From Pseudomonadota bacterium (GTDB lineage: Bacteria; Pseudomonadota; Gammaproteobacteria; Steroidobacterales; Steroidobacteraceae): a stretch of DNA of 64,000 nucleotides. The translations under genes were made by a program, and so were the position numbers. Below, in pieces: positions 32,588-41,072 of the stretch. Within the stretch, counting starts at the first letter, position 1; each line of letters starts with the position of its first letter. Below the pieces are notes generated by a model. It was not told where the DNA came from. It was given only the letters and a program-made list of their open reading frames with translations, and ran no database searches. The DNA lies in NCBI GenBank assembly GCA_018241525.1, contig JAFEDR010000014.1, positions 106,756 to 170,755 of the forward strand, written 5' to 3'.

Positions 32588-33820
32588 TCAGGCGGGCACC
32601 GTGTCCTTGAGGGCGACGGCAGGATCGGCGAGTCGCACCGGGTCCGGACGGGCCCGCTCGGCGATCAGTTTCTTCGCCGCCATGTAGTCCTTGGCGTGGT
32701 TGACGCAGTCGATCGCGATCAGTTCGCCGCCCTTCAGGTAGCAGCAGGCGAAGCTGCGGGTCGCGGGATCGCCGCGCAGCACCACCTGGTCGTGGCCGAG
32801 GCTCAGGCCCGCGATCAGCAGCTTGAGGTCGTACTGGTCCGACCAGAACCACGGCACCTTGTCGTGCAGCACCGATCCGCCCAGCAGGTTCGCGACCGCG
32901 GTCTTCGCCTGTTCGAAGGCGTTGTCGACCGACTCGAGCCGGATCCGCCCCGGATAGCGCGGGCCGGCCTGGCTCGCGCAGTCGCCGGCCGCGTACACGT
33001 GCGGATCGCTCGTGCGGCAGCCGGCATCGGTCGCGATGCCGTTCTCGCAGGCAAGCCCCGCCGCCGCGGCGAGCCCGGTGTTCGGCAGCACGCCGACCCC
33101 GACCACGACCAGGTCGGCCTCGAGCTGGCGACCGTCGCTGACCTCGAGCGCGCCGACCCGGCGCGAGTCGTCCGCGCGCGGCAGCAGCGCGCGCAGGCCC
33201 GCGCGCAGGTGCAGGCGCACGCCGTGGCGGGCGTGCTCGGCGGCATAGAACGCCGAGACCTCGGGGGCGGTGACGCGGTTCATCACGCGTTCCGCCATCT
33301 CGATCACGTCGACCTCATGGCCGAGCCCGCGGCAGGTCGCCGCCACCTCGAGGCCGATGTAGCCGCCGCCGACGATCGCGACCCGCGCGCCGGGCACGAG
33401 CTCGGCGCGGATCCGGTCGACGTCGGCGACCGTGCGCAGGTAGTGCACGCCGACGAGGTCGTGGCCCGGCACCGCGACCTTGCGCGGCGTGCTGCCGGTC
33501 GCGAGCACGAGCTTGTCGTAGCCGAGACGCTCGCCGTCGGCGAGCAGCACCTGCCGGCGCCCGAGGTCGAGTCCCTCGGCGCGCGTGCCGAGGCGCATCT
33601 CGGTGCGCGCGCCGTCGTAGAACGCCGCGGGGCGGATCGCGAGCCGCTCGAGCGGCAGCTCGCCGGCGAGGAACTTCTTCGAGAGCGGTGGCCGCTGGTA
33701 GGGCGGCTGCGGCTCGTCGCCGACGACCACGATCCGGCCGGCATAGCCGTCGCGCCGCAGGCTGTCGACGGCCTGCGCGGCCGTCTGGCCGGCGCCGACG
33801 ATCACGACCGAATCCGTCAT
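32588..33820 (-). CDS. FAD-dependent ferredoxin/rubredoxin reductase-like oxidoreductase
   Basis: Flavoprotein of 410 residues, like putidaredoxin reductase and rubredoxin reductase, passing electrons from NAD(P)H to a small iron-sulfur protein. The FAD site is VVIVGAGQTAAQ, the second nucleotide site VAIVGGGYIGLEVAA near 150, and YAAGDCAS near 285 is the second FAD contact. PPYQRPPLSKKF is typical of this family. No ferredoxin or oxygenase gene is adjacent, although a small ferredoxin-like gene lies at 34399. It precedes phaC on the same strand, but phaC has its own promoter. Confidence 0.88.
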   Translation of the reverse strand: MTDSVVIVGAGQTAAQAVDSLRRDGYAGRIVVVGDEPQPPYQRPPLSKKFLAGELPLERLAIRPAAFYDGARTEMRLGTRAEGLDLGRRQVLLADGERLGYDKLVLATGSTPRKVAVPGHDLVGVHYLRTVADVDRIRAELVPGARVAIVGGGYIGLEVAATCRGLGHEVDVIEMAERVMNRVTAPEVSAFYAAEHARHGVRLHLRAGLRALLPRADDSRRVGALEVSDGRQLEADLVVVGVGVLPNTGLAAAAGLACENGIATDAGCRTSDPHVYAAGDCASQAGPRYPGRIRLESVDNAFEQAKTAVANLLGGSVLHDKVPWFWSDQYDLKLLIAGLSLGHDQVVLRGDPATRSFACCYLKGGELIAIDCVNHAKDYMAAKKLIAERARPDPVRLADPAVALKDTVPA

Positions 33821-34032
33821 CGCATCTCCCGGGGGTGGCCCGGGACTCTACCACCCCGTCGCACCAAAGCCGCGCAGCGGGCGACGCGCGCGCGCCAGCG
33901 TGGTGCGCGCGCCCGCCGTCCCGGCCGGCTAAGTGCATGATTCGCGATGCGGCGGTGGTCGGCACAGAAGCTGCAACGCCGCCGCCGGCAGCCAATTTTC
34001 GCTACAGTAGACGGGCGACAGGAGCCTGCGAC

Positions 34033-34371
34033 ATGAAACTGATCACCGCGATCATCAAGCCCTTCAAGCTCGACGACGTCCGCGCGGCGCTGTCGGAGAT
34101 CGGCATCTCCGGCATGACCGTCACCGAGGTCAAGGGCTTCGGCCGCCAGCGAGGCCACACCGAGCTCTATCGCGGTGCCGAGTACGTGGTCGACTTCGTG
34201 CCGAAGACCCGCGTCGAGGTCGCGGTCAAGGACGTGATGGAGGACCAGGTCGTCGAGGCGATCGTCGGCGCGGCGCGCACCGGCAAGGTCGGCGACGGCA
34301 AGATCTTCGTGTCGGACATCGAGCGCGTGATCCGCATCCGCACCGGCGAGTCGGACGAGCAGGCGCTCTGA
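34033..34371 (+). CDS. glnB: PII nitrogen regulatory protein
   Basis: PII signal protein of 112 residues that reports nitrogen and energy status to glutamine synthetase control and NtrB. The T-loop has the uridylylation tyrosine Y51 (YRGAEYVVDFVPK) and the C-terminal signature GKIFVSDIERVIRIRTGE. GlnB or GlnK cannot be separated from sequence alone; glnB is favoured because no amtB is next to it. TACAGT (34003-34008) is a possible -10 and GGAG lies before the ATG. A ferredoxin-like gene follows after 27 bases. Confidence 0.93.
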   Translation: MKLITAIIKPFKLDDVRAALSEIGISGMTVTEVKGFGRQRGHTELYRGAEYVVDFVPKTRVEVAVKDVMEDQVVEAIVGAARTGKVGDGKIFVSDIERVIRIRTGESDEQAL

Positions 34372-34398
34372 GGCGCCGCACCCGCGGCGCGAGACCCG

Positions 34399-34785
34399 AT
34401 GAGCGCCCCGACTGACGAACTCGCCGCCGTCGTCGCCGCGCTCCACCTGGGCAGCGCCCGGCGCCACATCCTGCTGTGCGTCGCGGGCGGCAAGTGCGCC
34501 CCGATCGAGCAGAGCGAGGCGTCCTGGGAATACCTGAAGCGCCGCCTGCGGGACTTAAAGCAGGTCGACGTCGAGGCCGGGGTGCTGCGCAACAAGGTCG
34601 GCTGCCTGCGGGTCTGCCGCGACGGCCCGGTGGCGCTCGTCTACCCCGAGGGCACCTGGTACCGCGACTGCACGCCGGCCAACCTCGAGCGCATCATTGC
34701 CGAACACCTGCTCGGCGGCCGCCCGGTGGCCGAGCTCGCCTTTGCCGAGACCCCGCTCGGCGGCGGGCGCGGGACGGGCTGCTAG
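34399..34785 (+). CDS. Thioredoxin-fold [2Fe-2S] ferredoxin-like protein
   Basis: A 128-residue protein with cysteines in LLCVAGGKCAP and GCLRVCRDGP, spaced as in thioredoxin-like [2Fe-2S] ferredoxins, and VYPEGTWYRDCTPANLERIIAEHLLGG, the typical C-terminal part. It probably carries electrons in the cytosol. Partner unknown. It follows the PII gene closely and could be co-transcribed. A -10-like TAGACT for the next gene overlaps its stop. Confidence 0.82.
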   Translation: MSAPTDELAAVVAALHLGSARRHILLCVAGGKCAPIEQSEASWEYLKRRLRDLKQVDVEAGVLRNKVGCLRVCRDGPVALVYPEGTWYRDCTPANLERIIAEHLLGGRPVAELAFAETPLGGGRGTGC

Positions 34786-34815
34786 ACTTCCCTGCGGTCG
34801 GCTGAAGGAGGTCCC

Positions 34816-35790
34816 ATGACGCGAGGCATCCTGCTGAAGGCGCACGGCGGACCCGAGGTGCTCGAGTGGTCGACGCTCGAGCTGCCGCGCCCGAAGCGCA
34901 GCGAAGTGCGGGTCCGCCATACCGCGATCGGCGTCAACTACATCGACGTCTACGACCGCAGCGGTCTATACCCCATGAAGCTGCCCGCGGCGCTCGGCCG
35001 CGAGGCGGCGGGCGTCATCGAGTCGGTCGGCAGCAAGGTCAAGTCGCTGAAGCCCGGCGACCGGGTCGCCTACGTGCTGTCGAGCCCGGGCTCGTACACC
35101 GAGGCGCGCAACGTACCGGCCGAGCGCATCGTCCGGCTGCCGCCGTCGATCAGCGACCCGCAGGCCGCCGGCATAATGCTGAAGGGCCTGACCGCCCACT
35201 ACCTGCTGCGCCGCACCTACAAGGTCAAGAAGGGCGACACGGTGGTGGTGCACGCCGCCGCCGGCGGCGTCGGGCTGCTGCTCGTGCAGTGGGCGCGGCA
35301 CCTGGGCGCGCGGGTGATCGCCGTGGTCGGCAGCGACGCGAAGGCGGCGCTTGCGCGCGAGCACGGCGCGCACGAGGTCGTGATCACGCCGCGCGAGGAC
35401 CTGGTCGCGCGGGTGCGCGAGCTGACCCACGGCCGCGGCGTGCCGGTCGTCTACGACTCGGTCGGCGCCGACACGTTCTACCCGTCGCTCGACTGCCTGC
35501 GGCGGCTCGGCCTGATGGTGTCCTACGGCAACGCCTCCGGGCCCGTGCCGCCGTTCAGCGCGCTCGAGCTCGCGCGCCGCGGCTCGCTGTTCCTGACCCG
35601 GCCGACGCTGTTCCACTACATCGCCACCAAGGGCGAGCTCAACCGCGCGGCCAAGGAGCTGTTCGAGGTGGTGGCCTCGGGGGCGGTCAAGATCCGCATC
35701 GGCCAGACCTACCCGCTGGTCGAGGCCGCCCGCGCCCACGCCGACCTCGAGGCGCGCCGCACGACCGGCTCGACGGTGCTGATCCCCTGA
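34816..35790 (+). CDS. NADPH:quinone reductase, zeta-crystallin type
   Basis: Zinc-free medium-chain reductase of 324 residues. The NADPH-binding part has VVHAAAGGVGLLLVQWARHLGA split as AAAGGVG near residue 155, and the N-terminal GRSGLYP-type region reads DRSGLYPMKLPAALGREAAG. It reduces quinones with NADPH. AAGGAGGT is an excellent ribosome-binding site. Its stop overlaps the next gene's CTG start by four bases. Confidence 0.92.
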   Translation: MTRGILLKAHGGPEVLEWSTLELPRPKRSEVRVRHTAIGVNYIDVYDRSGLYPMKLPAALGREAAGVIESVGSKVKSLKPGDRVAYVLSSPGSYTEARNVPAERIVRLPPSISDPQAAGIMLKGLTAHYLLRRTYKVKKGDTVVVHAAAGGVGLLLVQWARHLGARVIAVVGSDAKAALAREHGAHEVVITPREDLVARVRELTHGRGVPVVYDSVGADTFYPSLDCLRRLGLMVSYGNASGPVPPFSALELARRGSLFLTRPTLFHYIATKGELNRAAKELFEVVASGAVKIRIGQTYPLVEAARAHADLEARRTTGSTVLIP

Positions 35791-37448
35791 GGCGCGCGCG
35801 CCGACTGCTCGCGCGCCTCGGCCTCGTCCTGCTGCTCGGTGCCGCCGCCGCCGGCGCCACCGAGCGGCCGGCGAGCGCGCGCAGCGCGGCGGGCGTCCCC
35901 GAGCCGGCCGAGCTCGAGCGCCGCGGCGCGACGATCGGCCGCATCGACGTCCACGTGCAGAACATCTTCGACGTCGAGGACCCGCGCGAGGACAAGGCGC
36001 TGTACCGGCTCGCGGACCGGCTGCACTACAAGACCCGCGAGCGCACGGTGCGCGGCCAGCTGCTGTTCGCGCCGGGCGAGCCGGTGGTGGCGCGCAAGTT
36101 CGAGGAGACCGAGCGCATCCTGCGCTCGCGCCGCTACCTGAGCGAGGCCTGGGTCGTGCCGGCCGGCTACGACGCGGCGACCAACACCGTCGACGTCTCG
36201 GTCACGGTCCGTGACGTCTGGACGCTGAACCCGAGCGTCTCCTTCGGGCGCGCCGGCGGACGCAACCACTCGGGCGCCGAGATCGAGGAGGAGAACCTGC
36301 TCGGCCTCGGCACCCAGGTCGCAGTCAGCCGCAGCCACGACGTCGACCGCAGCTCGACGCTCTTCAGCTACTACAACCCGAGCGTGCGCGGCAGCTGGTG
36401 GCAGCTCGGCCTCGAGTACGCGGACAACAGCGACGGCAAGGTCAAGACGCTGACCGCCGCGCAGCCGTTCTACTCGCTCGACACGCGGAGCGCGGTCGGC
36501 TTCGGGCTCAACGACGCGACCAGCCGCCTGTCGCGCTACTCCGGCGGCGTGGTCGCCGACCAGCTCGAACTGCGGCGCGTGCAGCACGAGGCCCACTACG
36601 GCTGGTCGGAAGGACTGGTCGACGGCTGGACGCAGCGCTGGTACGCCGGCGTGCGCTACGACGAGGCACGCTTCGCGCCGGTCGCAGGCGCCGCGCCGCC
36701 GCTCGAGCTGCCCGCCGACCGCCGCTACGCCTACCCGTGGCTTGGCTGGCAGGTGGTCGAGGACCGCTACGAGAAGACCGAGAACCTCGACCTGATCGGC
36801 CGCACCGAGGACCTGTTCGTCGGCCGCTCGCTGTACGCCGAGCTCGGCTGGTCGACGCCGACCTTCGGCGGCCGCGACCACGCCGTGCTCGCGCAGCTGA
36901 CCGCGCTCGAGGCCTGGCGGCCGGCGCCGCGGCAGGAGCTGTTTGCCTCGGCGAGCATGGCGGGGCGCCTCGAGCAGGGCGCGCTCGTGAACGCGAGCGC
37001 GACCGCACAGCTGCGCTACTTCGACCGGCTGACCCCGCACCAGCTCTTCTACGTCTCGCTGAGCGGCACCGTCACGCACCGCCAGGACCCGGACCAGCAG
37101 CTGCTGCTCGGCGGCGACACCGGCCTGCGAGGCTACCCGCTGCGCTTCCAGGGCGGCACCTCGCTCGCGCTGCTGACCGTCGAGCACCGCGTGTTCACCG
37201 ACTGGTTCCCGCTGCGGCTGCTGCGCGTCGGCGGCGCGGTGTTCTTCGACGCCGGCCGCACCTTTGGCCGCGACTTCACCGGCGCCGAGCCGCTCGGCGT
37301 CCTCAAGGACGTCGGCGTCGGGCTCCGCTTCGGCAACGTCCGCTCGGGCCTCGGCAATGTGTTGCACGTGGATTTGTCGTACGCTCTCGACGCACCGGCC
37401 GGCGTCAAGCGCGTCCAGGTCACCGTCCAGACCCTCGACAAGTTCTGA
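35787..37448 (+). CDS. Omp85-like outer-membrane barrel protein, probable CTG start
   Basis: A 553-residue outer-membrane protein. A signal peptide (LLARLGLVLLLGAAAAGA) precedes a POTRA-like region (about 45-140, EETERILRSRRYLSEAWVVP) and a barrel with GLRGYPLRFQGG, the Omp85 loop-6 type motif, ending in KF. No ATG, GTG or TTG is available in frame between the signal peptide and the upstream region, so the start is most likely CTG at 35787, overlapping the quinone reductase stop as CTGA. A sequencing error or a remote start is the alternative. Its client is unknown; it is not bamA itself, because the POTRA part is too short. Confidence 0.75.
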   Translation: MRRARRLLARLGLVLLLGAAAAGATERPASARSAAGVPEPAELERRGATIGRIDVHVQNIFDVEDPREDKALYRLADRLHYKTRERTVRGQLLFAPGEPVVARKFEETERILRSRRYLSEAWVVPAGYDAATNTVDVSVTVRDVWTLNPSVSFGRAGGRNHSGAEIEEENLLGLGTQVAVSRSHDVDRSSTLFSYYNPSVRGSWWQLGLEYADNSDGKVKTLTAAQPFYSLDTRSAVGFGLNDATSRLSRYSGGVVADQLELRRVQHEAHYGWSEGLVDGWTQRWYAGVRYDEARFAPVAGAAPPLELPADRRYAYPWLGWQVVEDRYEKTENLDLIGRTEDLFVGRSLYAELGWSTPTFGGRDHAVLAQLTALEAWRPAPRQELFASASMAGRLEQGALVNASATAQLRYFDRLTPHQLFYVSLSGTVTHRQDPDQQLLLGGDTGLRGYPLRFQGGTSLALLTVEHRVFTDWFPLRLLRVGGAVFFDAGRTFGRDFTGAEPLGVLKDVGVGLRFGNVRSGLGNVLHVDLSYALDAPAGVKRVQVTVQTLDKF

Positions 37449-37450
37449 AC

Positions 37451-38089
37451 ATGAGCCACGACTACGGCGACGACATCTACACCGAGCCTGCGGACGTCGA
37501 CAACGACACGCTCGCGAACCTGGGGCCGCTCGCGCGCCTCGCCGGCCGCTGGCGCGGCACGCGCGGCGTCGACGTGAACCCGAAGGCCGACGGCCCCGAG
37601 ACGCAGGCCTACCTCGAGACGATCGACCTCGTGCCGATCGACCCGCAGACGAACGGCCCGCAGCTCTTCTACGGGCTGCGCTACCACCAGTTCGTCACGA
37701 AGCCAGGGGAGGTCGGCGCCTACCACGACCAGGTCGGCTTCTGGCTGTGGGAACCGGCCACGGGCGACATCTACCAGATGCTGTCGATCCCCCGCGGCCA
37801 GGCCTTGCTCGCCCGCGGCCATGCGGCGCCGGACGCGACGCGCTTCGAGCTGGTCGCGACCCGTGGCAGCACCGAGAACGGCATCGTCTCGCAGCCGTTC
37901 CTCGAAGCGGCCTTCACCACCGTCGAGTTCCGAATCGTCGTGACGCTGCTCGACGGCGACCGCTGGATGTACGACGAGGACACGGTGCTGCAGGTGCGCG
38001 GCCAGGCCGAGCCCTTCCACCACCGCGACCGCAGCACGCTGTCGCGGATCGGGCCCGCCGTGCCGAACCCGCTCGCGCGCGGCGGCTGA
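37451..38089 (+). CDS. Nitrobindin-like (THAP4 heme-binding/DUF1794) protein
   Basis: A 212-residue beta-barrel protein of the FABP-like type. LARLAGRWRGTRGVD near residue 28 is a variant of the GxWxGxG opening of this family, LFYGLRYHQFV and DQVGFWLWEPATGDIYQMLSIPRG follow, and histidines near the end (EPFHHRDRS) could serve heme. Relatives bind heme and handle nitric oxide or peroxynitrite. The call is moderate. It starts two bases after the Omp85-like gene stop and is clearly co-transcribed. Confidence 0.65.
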   Translation: MSHDYGDDIYTEPADVDNDTLANLGPLARLAGRWRGTRGVDVNPKADGPETQAYLETIDLVPIDPQTNGPQLFYGLRYHQFVTKPGEVGAYHDQVGFWLWEPATGDIYQMLSIPRGQALLARGHAAPDATRFELVATRGSTENGIVSQPFLEAAFTTVEFRIVVTLLDGDRWMYDEDTVLQVRGQAEPFHHRDRSTLSRIGPAVPNPLARGG

Positions 38090-38105
38090 GCGCGGGCGGC
38101 GCCGG

Positions 38106-38594
38106 GTGGCCGTCGAGCTCGCACGCCGGGCCGACTACCGGGTCTTCCGGCGCATCACCACGCGCTGGATGGACAACGACAGCTATGGCCACGTCAACAA
38201 CGTCGTCTACTACTCGTACTTCGACACCGCGGTGAACGGTTACCTGATCGAGGCGACCGGCACCGACATCCGCCGCCTGCCGGAGATCGGCCTCGTCGCC
38301 GAGACCTCGTGCCGCTTCCTCGCGCAGCTGTCGTTCCCGCAGCCGGTCGACGTGGGCCTCGTGCTCGAGAAGCTCGGCAACTCGAGCGTGATCTACCGGA
38401 TCGGGCTCTTCGCCGGCGAGGCGGCGGCGGCCTCGGCGGTCGGGCGCTTCGTGCACGTGTACGTCGATGCCGGCAGCCGCGAGGTGGTGCCGGTGCCCGA
38501 GATCATCCGCGGCGCGCTCGCGCCGCTCGTGCCGGCCGCGCCGATCCTGCCCCCGGCGCCGCCGCTCGCGCCGGCGCCGCGGCGGGACGCCTAG
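38106..38594 (+). CDS. 4-hydroxybenzoyl-CoA thioesterase-fold acyl-CoA thioesterase
   Basis: Hot-dog-fold thioesterase of 162 residues. RITTRWMDNDSYGHVNNVVYY carries the catalytic aspartate and the H-x-N-N pattern typical of the YbgC/4HBT family. A Pro/Ala tail of about 20 residues ends the protein. It begins with GTG, 16 bases after the nitrobindin-like gene. It should hydrolyse an acyl-CoA or acyl-ACP; the substrate is unknown. Confidence 0.88.
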   Translation: MAVELARRADYRVFRRITTRWMDNDSYGHVNNVVYYSYFDTAVNGYLIEATGTDIRRLPEIGLVAETSCRFLAQLSFPQPVDVGLVLEKLGNSSVIYRIGLFAGEAAAASAVGRFVHVYVDAGSREVVPVPEIIRGALAPLVPAAPILPPAPPLAPAPRRDA

Positions 38595-38607
38595 CGCCGC
38601 GGGGGAC

Positions 38608-39114
38608 TCAGGCGGCGGTGACGTGCGTGACGGTCGCGGTGCCGTGGCGGATGCCGAGCGCGCCGCTGCGCACCACCTCGAGCACCTCGCCGTACTGCGA
38701 GGCCTGCGCGACGAAGCGCGACACCTGCGCCTCCGAGCCCGTCAGCTCGACGACGAAGCCGCCGAGGCTGCCCGAGAGGATGCGCGCGCCGGCCTCGGTG
38801 ACGACGCCGATCAGCGCCTCGAGCTGCGCGGCGCCGACCTTGAGCTTCAGCAGCAGCAGCTCGCGCTCGAAGTGCTCGCCGCGCGTCAGGTCCTCGACCA
38901 GCACCACGTCGATCAGCTTGCGCAGCTGGCTGACGATCTGCGCGATCACCCCGTCGCTGCCGGTGGTCACGAGCGTGAGGCGCGACACCGTCGGCGTGTC
39001 GGTCGGCGCCACCGACAGCGACTCGATGTTGTAGCCGCGGGTCGAGAACAGCCCCGCCACCCGCGACAGCGCGCCGGCCTCGTTCTGTAAAAGGATCGCG
39101 ATCACGTGGCGCAT
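38608..39114 (-). CDS. ilvH: Acetolactate synthase small (regulatory) subunit
   Basis: Regulatory subunit (168 residues) that gives acetolactate synthase its valine inhibition. The ACT domain opens HVIAILLQNEAGALSRVAGLFSTRGYNIESL, then the second domain has ELLLLKLKV and SGSLGGFVVELTG. Length fits IlvH. It is divergent from the catalytic subunit gene across 117 bases instead of following it. TATGCT (minus strand, 39150-39155) is a possible -10. Confidence 0.94.
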   Translation of the reverse strand: MRHVIAILLQNEAGALSRVAGLFSTRGYNIESLSVAPTDTPTVSRLTLVTTGSDGVIAQIVSQLRKLIDVVLVEDLTRGEHFERELLLLKLKVGAAQLEALIGVVTEAGARILSGSLGGFVVELTGSEAQVSRFVAQASQYGEVLEVVRSGALGIRHGTATVTHVTAA

Positions 39115-39163
39115 GCGGGCGTTCCGGGCCGTTTCCGGGGCGGTTGACCAGCATAGCGCGGAT

Positions 39164-39177
39164 CTTTTTGCAGTGCA
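39164..39177. promoter_or_regulatory. Second copy of the PhaR-like motif, between ilvH and ilvB
   Basis: CTTTTTGCAGTGCA repeats exactly the 14 bases at 32561-32574 upstream of phaC, but the right GCAAAA arm is replaced by TAGACG. It lies just upstream of the ilvH -10 on the minus strand. Confidence 0.5.
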
Positions 39178-39231
39178 TAGACGGCGCTTCCGGCCGTTGC
39201 TACTCTCGGGGCGGACGACGGGGTAGAGGCC

Positions 39232-41067
39232 GTGAGACAGAGCCACGACGTGGTGGGGACGAGTTCGCATCCGCTCGCCGGTCGGCAGATGACCGGTGCC
39301 GAGATGATCGTGCAGGTGCTCGCCGACGAGGGCGTCGGCGTGATCTTCGGCTATTCGGGCGGCGCGATCCTGCCCACCTACGACGCGATCTTCGTCCACA
39401 ACCGCGACTCGCGGCGGCAGCTGCCGCTGATCGTGCCCGCCAACGAGCAGGGCGCGGGCTTCATGGCGGCCGGCTACGCGCGCGCGAGCGGCCGGGTCGG
39501 CGTCTGCGTCGTGACCTCCGGCCCCGGCGCCACCAACACCGTGACCCCGGTGCGCGACTCGATGGCGGACTCGGTGCCGATGGTCGTGATCTGCGGCCAG
39601 GTGCCGACCGGCGCGATCGGATCGGACGCCTTCCAGGAGGCGCCGGTCTCGGCGCTGATGGGCTCGGTCGCGAAGCACGTGTTCCTGGTGACCGACCCGG
39701 CGCGCCTCGAGGCGACGGTGCGCACCGCCTTTGAGATCGCGCGCACCGGCCGGCCGGGCCCGGTCGTGATCGACATCCCGAAGGACGTGCAGAACTGGTC
39801 CGGCATCTTCCACGGCCACGGTCGCCTGCCGGTGCCCGGCTACCGCTCGCGCCTCGCGCAGCTCGAGTCGCACCGGCTCGGCGACCGCGAGCTCGGCACC
39901 TTCTTCGCGATGCTCGGCGAGTCGCAGCGGCCGCTGATCTATGCCGGCGGCGGCGTGATCAACGGCAGCGCGGCCGAGGCACTGCGCGCCTTCGCGGACG
40001 CCTTCGAGATCCCGGTCGTGACGACGCTGATGGGCATCGGCGCGGTCGATACCACCGGGCCGCGCGCGATGCGCATGCTCGGCATGCACGGTGCGGCGTT
40101 CGCGAACTATGCGGTCGACGACTGCGACTTCCTGGTGGCGGTCGGCGCGCGCTTCGACGACCGGGTCGCGGCGGTGCCGCCGAAGTTCGCGCGCGGCGCG
40201 AAGCACATCGCGCACCTCGACATCGACGCCTCGGAGATCAACAAGGTCAAGCGCGTGCACTGGAGCCACGTCGGGCTGCTCGGCGAGGCGCTGGTGCAGC
40301 TGACCGAGTACGGCCGCGCGCACCGCTTCCGGCGCGACTGGTCGGCCTGGCATGCGCACTGCGCCGGCCTGCGGCAGACGCACGCGATGAACTACGACCG
40401 CGCGAGCGAGCTGATCCAGCCGTACTACGTGATCGAGGAGATCAACCGCCTGACGCGCGGCGAGGCGATCATCTCGACCGGCGTCGGTCAGCACCAGATG
40501 TGGGCGGCGCAGTACTTCGACTTCAAGAGCCCGCGCCTGTGGCTGACCTCGGGCAGCATGGGCACGATGGGCTTCGGCCTGCCGGCGGCGATCGGCGCGC
40601 AGTTCGCGCACCCCTCGCGCCTCGTGATCGACATCGACGGCGACGCGAGCATCCGCATGAACCTCGGCGAGCTCGAGACCGTCACCACCTACGACCTGCC
40701 GATCAAGGTCGTGGTGCTGAACAACTTCGGCGACGGCATGGTCAAGCAGTGGCAGAAGCTGTTCTTCAAGGGACGGCTGTCGGCCAGCGACAAGTCGCTG
40801 CACAAGAAGGACTTCGTGCGCGCGGCGCAGGCCGACGGTTTCCCGTGGGCGCAGCGGCTCGACCGCAAGTCCGAGGTGCGCCGCGTGGTCGAGGAGTTCA
40901 TCGGCTTCAAGGGGCCGGCGTTCCTCGAGGTCATCATCGACCCGGACGCCGGCGTCTACCCGATGGTCGGCCCCGGGCAGTGCTACGACGAGATGATCAC
41001 CGGCGAGCACATCGCCTCGCGTGGCTCCGGCCCCGTGGCGCCGCCGGACACCTCCGAGATGTTCTGA
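39232..41067 (+). CDS. ilvB: Acetolactate synthase large (catalytic) subunit
   Basis: Thiamine-diphosphate and FAD enzyme that starts valine, leucine and isoleucine synthesis. Its 611 residues include the catalytic glutamate in NEQGAGFMAAGYARASG, the FAD-region RFDDRVAAVP and the thiamine motif GDASIRMNLGELETV. RFDDRV marks the biosynthetic rather than catabolic type. GTG at 39232 follows GTAGAGG; ATG at 39289 is the alternative start. TACTCT at 39201-39206 is a possible -10. ilvI is an equally valid symbol. ilvC is not adjacent. Confidence 0.94.
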   Translation: MRQSHDVVGTSSHPLAGRQMTGAEMIVQVLADEGVGVIFGYSGGAILPTYDAIFVHNRDSRRQLPLIVPANEQGAGFMAAGYARASGRVGVCVVTSGPGATNTVTPVRDSMADSVPMVVICGQVPTGAIGSDAFQEAPVSALMGSVAKHVFLVTDPARLEATVRTAFEIARTGRPGPVVIDIPKDVQNWSGIFHGHGRLPVPGYRSRLAQLESHRLGDRELGTFFAMLGESQRPLIYAGGGVINGSAAEALRAFADAFEIPVVTTLMGIGAVDTTGPRAMRMLGMHGAAFANYAVDDCDFLVAVGARFDDRVAAVPPKFARGAKHIAHLDIDASEINKVKRVHWSHVGLLGEALVQLTEYGRAHRFRRDWSAWHAHCAGLRQTHAMNYDRASELIQPYYVIEEINRLTRGEAIISTGVGQHQMWAAQYFDFKSPRLWLTSGSMGTMGFGLPAAIGAQFAHPSRLVIDIDGDASIRMNLGELETVTTYDLPIKVVVLNNFGDGMVKQWQKLFFKGRLSASDKSLHKKDFVRAAQADGFPWAQRLDRKSEVRRVVEEFIGFKGPAFLEVIIDPDAGVYPMVGPGQCYDEMITGEHIASRGSGPVAPPDTSEMF

Positions 41068-41072
41068 CGCCC

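Noticed and set aside
34866..35786. In-frame upstream extension of the Omp85-like gene
   Set aside because: It would overlap the whole quinone reductase gene and put the signal peptide in the middle of the protein.
38608..41010. Minus-strand frame of 800 codons containing ilvH
   Set aside because: Only the last 168 codons (ilvH) are real. The rest is antisense to ilvB.
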